64,000 nt of DNA from Adenophora triphylla var. japonica (Eukaryota; Streptophyta; Magnoliopsida; Asterales; Campanulaceae). Of the stretch, positions 58,201-64,000 are shown in pieces (the first letter of the stretch is position 1; every line of letters begins with the position of its first letter). Where the stretch lies: positions 451,501 to 515,500 of the forward strand of contig JAFEMH010000933.1 in assembly GCA_022495995.1 (NCBI GenBank), written 5' to 3'. The position numbers and the translations under genes were made by a program. The notes under the pieces were generated by a model that did no database searches, was not told the origin of the DNA, and saw only the letters and a list, made by a program, of their open reading frames with translations.

Positions 58201-58932
58201 AGCATGCGCCATTCTTACACGCATCAATCTTTTCATAACATAGCCCAATCTCGCCCAACCAACTTCTTTGTCTCATAAAAGTTTGTAACCATCTTATTCT
58301 CTTTCGGCAACATCCGCTTAATTGCTTTCATGATACGATTATAAGCGATCGGCTAATATTGCAATCAGCCTTTATGTTAAGGAGCTCACCACACGCCTCC
58401 AACACACCGATCTCGCAACCTGGATAGACCTTCTCTTTGCAGTCCATAGCATCAATAAATTTCTTGGCCGCAGGGGTTGGTTCTGCCGTTGGTTCTCTCG
58501 ACCAATCGAAGGAAGGACCGCCGCATCCCTAACCATATCTTCCATATTCAAAGGTGGTTCTTCATTGTCCCGAATAATAGGTTCGGGTTCGGGAGGTACA
58601 TGAATATTCTCTGGGATTATTCGCAACATTTGTGCGCAATCTCGGCCACCATGACGGGTCCACCGTTTGTACCCAACTTCAAACCCGTTACGCAAAAGAT
58701 GTTTCGAGTCTCGATCAAGCTTAGATACTTGACATTACAACACTTGTCGCATGGACACCTAATCTTACCATCCTTATCCATGTGACCGGTTTTATTTAAT
58801 TGAGCAAATTCAACAAACCCCTTCAACCCTCTATAAAACTCGTGGATTGATACCGCGTTGATTCGGCAACTTCCGCTTATACATCCAACTACGATCATCG
58901 TTACCGTACATTACTCCCGCATTGCAATCCAT
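55220..58932 (-). pseudogene. CACTA TNP2-type transposase (Transposase_21) with DUF4216 end, frameshifted
   Basis: Start ATG 58932 or 58911 (MYGNDDRSWMYKRKLPNQ). N-terminal transposase-associated domain with IRCPCDKCCNVKYLS (58760). Then the metal-binding-like CSICGQSRYKPNRREF (58160), LIHPGDGEAWKHFDETY (57970), FACEARNIRLCL (57890), DELKRLWEDGVETWDAF and ALMWTINDFLHMGCY (57700-57600), WLCPYCMSDTKSF (57560), LIRHNLDVMHIEKNVFDN (57220) and HLAYEARVGGQFNTRW (56690). DUF4216 has YNGYFVNGYLFHTKAYGG and YYGVLKEVVEVEYFG (55870-55740). It ends in an acidic (GAG/GAA)n tract at 55230-55270. It catalyses cut-and-paste transposition in intact elements. Many single-base shifts break the frame. Confidence 0.9.
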
Positions 58933-59152
58933 ATATTATACGTACACTCAATTTAATCGACGGATGAAACAAAATCGGGATGTTAATAATTATTGGATTT
59001 CATAATATATTAACAAATTATATAGAAGTAATTAATGTATTATCATTCCCTAAATTTGAATTACAAACTTAAAAGCAAACACGCATCTTCTTAAAATAAA
59101 TATAAAGCTTCTAACTCATATTTAACAATATATTAACAAGTCTTCTTAAAGT

Positions 59153-60706
59153 GTCTAGGAACTCGTTCCCGCTCCCGAACTCGAATCTCTACTCTTCCTT
59201 CGCCTCGGTCCCCGGGAGGTCTTTGGTCTAGGTATGTTGAAAAAGTCAGTCTGACCTCGTCCCGGCTCGTGTATCGTGTGAGCCGGTGGATATATCACCC
59301 GGTAGCTCTCGCATCGCTCTTTCCCGCCTCAAGGCCTCCTCGCGAGCTACCACTTCGGGATCATTTCTCAAAGCAGCCTCCGAATCTCCCGTCTCTCATA
59401 ATCTCGCTGCAATGTCGCCATGATTTCATCGTGGTTGCTCTTGGCCTCCATGCCTCTTAATGTCCTACTGAAGAATAGTCTCGCCCCAAAACACTCTCTG
59501 CCGAGCCTCTATCATCACCGTACAGACCTTGCCGCTCCTCGTACCATGTCGTATACTCTATGGTCGAAATGTGCTACCTCTAGTCTCGACGGAGTAGTGG
59601 TCGTATCGGAAGAAAGCCCTCTAGAAATGCTCGCCAAAGAAATGTGTAGTCCGAGGCTCGCCATAATCATCGGCATTGTATTAGTCGTCAATCGCTTCTC
59701 TCAAAGTCCGAATGGTCTCGTCGCGGTATCCGTACTGCTCGCTCACTAGAGATGGAATGCAAAAGGATGATACATGTAGTCCCTAAGTCGGACAATAATC
59801 GACCCGTCCCGAATATCTCTCATAGTCCGCAATCCCTACGCCGAATCCAATAGTACAGTTTGCGGTCTCATATCGGGCCAAGGCCAACCTCCTATGCCAA
59901 CTCTCGCAGCGGCATCCCTCAATATCCCGCGCCGTCCAGCCACCCAAGGTAATGCCGTCTCGCCCCTCCGGGCAGCTGGCGAGATCAAGCGAAATCTCTC
60001 ATACGCCCACAATGATAGTAACTGGGCCGCTCGAACCCACGTACTGATCCTCCTGGCTAATCTATCAATGCCGTGGTATGTCTCCGCTAGCAACAAAGTG
60101 GAATGATGTCCATCGCTCCCCGTCCGTATTGAATATGCCGGATGTCAACTCCTCGATCACCTCTCGCCCGCTCGATGATCTCTAACAACAGTAGCCGGAC
60201 ACACTCCGATGTAGCCGCAGTAAGTAGCAAGGTACGTAATGAGCAACATGAATATATCTAAGGAAGTGGATAGATCAAATGTCCGGGCCGGTCCGACTCA
60301 ATCCGGCTATATGAGTCAAGTCTATGAATCTATCGTCAACGACAATGCCCGATACCCAGCCTCCGCCGATAATCCCAAGAATTCGTATAGTTGCTCCGTA
60401 TCGATCGTCCGTCTCGAGGAAATGCCACAGCTCCCCGACTCACCACACCAGCCGCGCTCGAAAATCCTCCATCGTTGGCATCGATCGTTGTACGATAGGG
60501 TGAACACATGTCGCTCCGAATCCCAAAAGCACGAAGCATCTGAGCGCATCCCAATCAATCTTCCAATCTTTTAGAGACCAGATGCATGGCATGCTATACC
60601 TCCCGTCAATAAGTTTCCTGTTGTTTTTGGTGAAAGCGCGTGAGTTCAAGAATGTCTTGTTGAAATTGAAACTCGCGGAAACAATTTCTCCATTGTAATG
60701 CTCCAT
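59153..60706 (-). pseudogene. DUF7745 / plant-mobile-domain-like gene, frameshifted
   Basis: Start ATG 60706 (MEHYNGEIVSASFNFNK). Visible pieces: RCFVLLGFGATCVHPIVQRS then MPTMEDFRARL (60530-60450), TIDTEQLYEFLGL (60400), LLLAETYHGIDRL and AAQLLSLWAYERFRL (60090-59990), GWPWPDMRPQTVLL (59870), a charged region EAALRNDPEVVAREEALRRE (59370) and the basic end RRRKSRDSSSGAGTSS before a stop at 59153-59155. The 'P.L.dtY..l.......g...lLq.W..e' and 'mpTmEdf' patterns are those of DUF7745 proteins. Several frameshifts. It ends 221 bp before the transposase start on the same strand, so it may be cargo of the CACTA element or the antisense gene of another Tat element. Function unknown. Confidence 0.5.
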
Positions 60707-61044
60707 GCCGCCTTAAATTGGGGCCGCCGGGACTATTTACCTATTAATATTGTGAATAATTGTATCAACAAATCTTGAGCTCTAGTTCAAACTAAACTAA
60801 AGGATAATGGTGTCCCTACCTAACCACCTACTCGTCCTTTAAGTGCATGTTTGATAAACCTATCCCATCCCGAAATGCATGATTATATGAAATGCAAATA
60901 TCACTTTGCCTACTTGCTTTATAATCGAAAATAAAGAAATTTCGGCTTTTGCATAGACCTAAATTATTACTATTGTGAATAATTTTAAATATTAATATTT
61001 AATTCTTTGTTGTAAAATATATAATTTTACAATGATGAATTAAA
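60707..61044. other. Spacer with first copy of a dispersed direct repeat
   Basis: No gene. 60861-60943 (TATCCCATCCCGAAAT, AAATATCACTTTG, TACTTGCTTTATAATCGAAA) is repeated at 62617-62695. Confidence 0.6.
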
Positions 61045-61852
61045 TTAACATTTATAAACAAGATAAGAGTCGTTATCATCCACAACTATCAAAACCCTAT
61101 CTCGGCTTAGACCAAGAAAGATAGAGCAAATAAGTTCTTGTCAGCTTGAGCAAAGGATTTTCTGTTTAATATAGGTTTTTCAGCCATCGCTCCTCTCTAA
61201 GAATCTCAAACATCACAGCCTACATGTCTGACGTTCGCTTTACTCTTCATCGGTGATATACGGTTTCATTAGTAAAAACAAGATAACAATATAACACCAA
61301 ATGAAGAGAAAACGAGAAATTTCCTCCAATTTTTCATCTTCACCTTCCATTTACTTCCAAGATCTCGATTGCACCTTCCCCATGCGAGCCCGAAAGCCGG
61401 GCGGTGTTGCCCTCAATCTCACGGTTGCAGACATGCCCTCAATCTCACGGCTGCACATGCGAAGCAACCGTGAGATTGAGGGCAACACCGCCAGCTTTCA
61501 AGCTCATGCGAGGAAGATTCTCGCAATCAGATCTCGAGTAAATGGAAGGTGGAGATTAAAAAATTGAGGAAAGTTCGTTTTCTCTTCACCGGTGTTATAT
61601 CGTTACCTTGTTTTTACTTGTGACCGTATAACACCAGTGAAGAGTAAAACAGACACCGACAAGAACATGGCCGTGATGTTTGAGATCCTTAGAGAGAAGA
61701 GAACAAATAAACTGGAAAACTCTTATTAAATGTAAAATCCTTTGCTCAAACCGACAAGAACTTATTTGCTCTATCTTTCTTGATCAAAGATGGACGGATT
61801 TTGATAGTCAGGTGAGAAAGGCTCTCATCTTATTTATATTTTAAGATGTTAA
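61045..61852. repeat. 808-bp long palindrome
   Basis: The arms 61045-61428 and 61464-61852 pair over nearly their whole length (for example GAAAGATAGAGCAAATAAGT at left and ACTTATTTGCTCTATCTTTC at right). The innermost 28 bp are a perfect match (61401-61428 with 61464-61491: GCGGTGTTGCCCTCAATCTC plus ACGGTTGC). The 35-nt loop holds a third partial copy, ATGCCCTCAATCTCACGGC. A chance frame (61301-61567) crosses the centre. Could be a foldback element or a hairpin-RNA locus. Confidence 0.88.
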
Positions 61853-61869
61853 CCACCAACCACAATACC

Positions 61870-61995
61870 CTAAGGTGCATCTAGGGTGCCAGGATTGATA
61901 TCAGCGCTCAAACGTAGCGATATTACATCACCGTCCGCGATGCCGTCAATCGCCCCAAAATGGGATCTAGAACCACTAAGGTAGTGTGCGGTTGA
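61870..61995. repeat. Conserved Tat-leader block, copy 2
   Basis: Contains GGATTGATATCAGCGCTC, CACCGTCCGCGATGCCGTC, AATCGCCCCAAAATGGGATC and GTAGTGTGCGG. Matches 18315-18432 and 63105-63205. Confidence 0.8.
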
Positions 61996-62159
61996 ATATG
62001 TTACATTATTGACACATTCACCCCCTTTCCTCCCCTTTCGACTTTAAAAGACTTGAAAATTAGATATTTAGTAACTTATCTAATTGTTGCATATGTAATA
62101 TGTTATGTTTACTAAATATGTAACCTGTTATATTTAGTAAATATCACATGTTACACCAA

Positions 62160-62610
62160 GGGAAAATATCAAAGCCTTGCACAAGCATTTGGCCCAAAGA
62201 TTGAAACTTTAAAAGTAGATTTACTATTATAATTAATCAAAACAAGAAAATCCCCAACCGCAGCTTTTGTATCTTCTACAAACCGAAGTTGGGGATTTTC
62301 TTGTTTTCCGATTAATTGCTAAATCTACTTTCAAAGTTTCAATCTTTGGACCTAATGCTTGTGCAAAAACTTGAGATTTTCCACTCCAAAGATAACCCCA
62401 TGGTAGTGGTTGTACGTGATAGTAGTGGGGTGGAAAATATCAAGTTTGCACAAGATTTGGGCCCAAAGATTGAAACTTTGAAAGTAGATTTATTATTATA
62501 ATAATTAATCAAAGTTTCAATCTTTGGGCCTAACGCTTGTGCAAAAACTTGAGATTTTCCACTCCAAAGATAACCCCATGGTAGTGGTTGTACGTGATAG
62601 TAGTGGGGTT
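62160..62610. repeat. Chain of inverted and direct repeats
   Basis: Hairpin 1 is 62160-62382, with perfect inner stem AACAAGAAAATCCCCAAC (62241-62258) and its complement (62288-62305), and outer arms with TTGGCCCAAAGATTGAAAC. Hairpin 2 is 62431-62562, with arms GGGCCCAAAGATTGAAACTT and its complement around an AT-rich loop. Both are followed by the same ~50-bp block, ACTCCAAAGATAACCCCATG then GTAGTGGTTGTACGTGATAG (62382-62431 and 62561-62610). Confidence 0.85.
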
Positions 62611-63104
62611 GGCTTCTATCCCATCCCGAAATACACGCATGAATTGCAAATATCACTTTGTCTACTTGCTTTATAATCGAAAATCAAGAAATTTTGACAA
62701 AGATAACCCCACGGTCTCCAAGTGCACGACGTAGACTAGGTCAATCAAACACTATCGATTATAATCGACAAAGGTAATCAACCATATATGTCTAGTATAC
62801 ACTCGTAGAACAATAGGATTAATGCAACCGAAATATTTCAACTATCGACAATTCAAGCAATTTTAATAGACAATAATGATATTTATATATATACATATAT
62901 GTATATTTTTATTTTTATTTTTATTAAATATAACATGTTACATATTTGATTATGAGTACGGTAAGTATTTATCGTTTTCTTTATAGTGGCATATGTTTTC
63001 TTCTATTCGTTAATATTACTAACATATGTTTTCTTCTATTCGTTAATATTACTAAATATGTAACAAACTAGGATACGTAAACCGTATCCTAATTTGTTTC
63101 ATAT
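62611..63104. repeat. Spacer with direct repeats
   Basis: 62617-62695 repeats 60861-60943. A 35-bp perfect tandem duplication (CATATGTTTTCTTCTATTCG, TTAATATTACTAA) is at 62989-63056. (TA)-rich and ATTTTT runs lie at 62880-62925. No gene. Confidence 0.6.
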
Positions 63105-63205
63105 AAGGTGCATCTAGTGGTACTGTGATTGATATCGCGCCTCAAACGTAGGCGACATAATCACCGTCCGCGATGCCGTCAATCGCCCCAAAATGAGATC
63201 TAGAA
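63105..63205. repeat. Conserved Tat-leader block, copy 3
   Basis: Contains GGTGCATCTAGTGGTACTG, TTGATATCGCGCCTCAAACG, CACCGTCCGCGATGCCGTC and AATGAGATCTAGAACTAGATG-like words. Same orientation as copies 1 and 2. Confidence 0.8.
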
Positions 63206-64000
63206 CTAGATGTTCCTAAACTATTTCATCCAACGCTTTTCTTACTTATTTGTTTGTAATTGAAGCAAATAATACTAAGTTTACACCTTGTCTAATTCCT
63301 CCCATTAGTGGGATTAGTGGTATCAACCACACTCACATTCCAGCTTGTTAAACAACAAATGACATCACAATGGGCGCCCAAAGCACGGAAATGCTTATTC
63401 AAGGTTACCGATCAAATGAAGTCATCCATCCTACAAAGCTCACCCCACCAACAGAGCAAAGCAATCATGATTCTCAAATACCATCTTTCACACCAAAGAA
63501 GCTTAAATTTTGTAACCAATTATTTGGGGAAGGGGGAGCAAGTCATTTAACCATATAAATTACATTAATTTACACTCCCAATCACATACCAAAAAATAAA
63601 GAAAATAAAGCAAAGAACCATAGAGCCAGGTAATCCACATAACGATCAACATACACTACGTATATGTTAAATGACTTGTGATTAACATAGACATGACTTG
63701 TGAGTAACATAGACATGTGTCATGTGCCCATAAAAAGTTATGCATATGACACATGACACTTTCTCCGTTATAAATCTAACGAAAAGTTAGATTATATATC
63801 AATTTACGCCGAAATGACAAACTCAAGAATCGATTGTCTAATTTTTAATGTTGGTAACCAAATTGCAAAGGTTATACAACTTAAAAGCTCTTTACGTAGG
63901 CAAGCAATCAAAGCTTGCCGAGCCTTTTGTACTCGGGCCTACATGACACTCTTTTTATAACTCTCAACTTTTTAGTCTCAAATCATTCTCGTTTCTCTCC
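63206..64000. other. No gene seen
   Basis: Only chance frames (63308-63550 in two phases). Near 63670-63760 there are repeats of GACTTGTGATTAACATAGACA and an inverted pair ACATGTGTCATGTG / CATATGACACATGACAC. Confidence 0.4.

Larger units (their letters stand above)
52065..60706. mobile_element. CACTA (En/Spm) DNA transposon, one end visible
   Basis: The left end CACTACCAGAAAAAGGTC is a textbook CACTA terminus. It is followed by a subterminal repeat zone and, on the minus strand, a second-ORF protein (52961-54784) and a TNP2-type transposase (55220-58932). The target is the leader of a Copia element; GCC (52062-52064) would be the 3-bp target duplication. The opposite terminus (...GGTAGTG) was not found in the window, so the right bound is set provisionally at the end of the last coding block. 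Autonomous-type structure, but both genes carry frameshifts. Confidence 0.85.

Noticed and set aside
61301..61567. 88-codon plus-strand frame MKRKREISSNFSSSPSIYFQ
   Set aside because: It crosses the centre of the long palindrome and its second half mirrors the first; no domain.

Overview
The window reads as nuclear DNA of a flowering plant, very probably a eudicot. It holds nested LTR retrotransposons of plant-only lineages (Tat-type Ty3/Gypsy, Copia), a CACTA transposon, Mutator-like and Stowaway elements, an endogenous pararetrovirus relic and AT-rich spacers. Only one gene looks like a working host gene: a two-exon short-chain dehydrogenase/reductase at 48563-49568 with a TATA box. No rRNA, tRNA or CRISPR array was seen.

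Layout. 1-10832: 3' half of a plus-strand Tat element (Tat1), with a decayed antisense gene (27-4423), a 70-bp satellite-like array (4705-8112), a second repeat zone and the 3' LTR (9077-10832). It abuts a minus-strand Tat gag-pol (10833-14593, LTR 14661-15183). 15184-20376: gag fragment, a foldback with a trinucleotide-repeat core, then leader, primer binding site and LTR of minus-strand Tat2, backed by a 28-bp array (20449-21372). 21373-27484: Tat3, plus strand, with 66-bp and 30-bp arrays and a complete-looking LTR that ends inside a minus-strand Copia gag-pol (27485-29120).

31436-37304: two Mutator-like elements of one family in opposite orientation, 57 bp apart, each with its own 9-bp target duplication. 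The second carries fragments of two host genes (TIC32-like dehydrogenase exon 1 and a LEA_2 domain). 37738-39478: small foldback, Stowaway MITE and a CA/TA microsatellite. 39479-43557: pararetrovirus relic split by a 1,975-bp solo LTR with a perfect 5-bp target duplication. 43558-45463: Gypsy gag and its 5' LTR region. 45716-48484: MITEs and promoter of the SDR gene. 49995-50473: Copia solo LTR with a perfect target duplication, followed by a LINE scrap and a related Copia LTR plus primer binding site (51358-51841). A CACTA element starts in that Copia's leader at 52065 and carries both transposase genes (52961-58932) and perhaps a DUF7745-like gene (59153-60706). The last 3 kb hold an 808-bp palindrome, a chain of smaller inverted repeats and two copies of a conserved Tat-leader block.

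Main themes: three Tat copies have the same 3' architecture but each has a different tandem array just before the LTR; target duplications let several insertions be ordered; and large inverted repeats recur at five scales. All boundaries come from reading by eye. Family names rest on recognised motifs, not searches.
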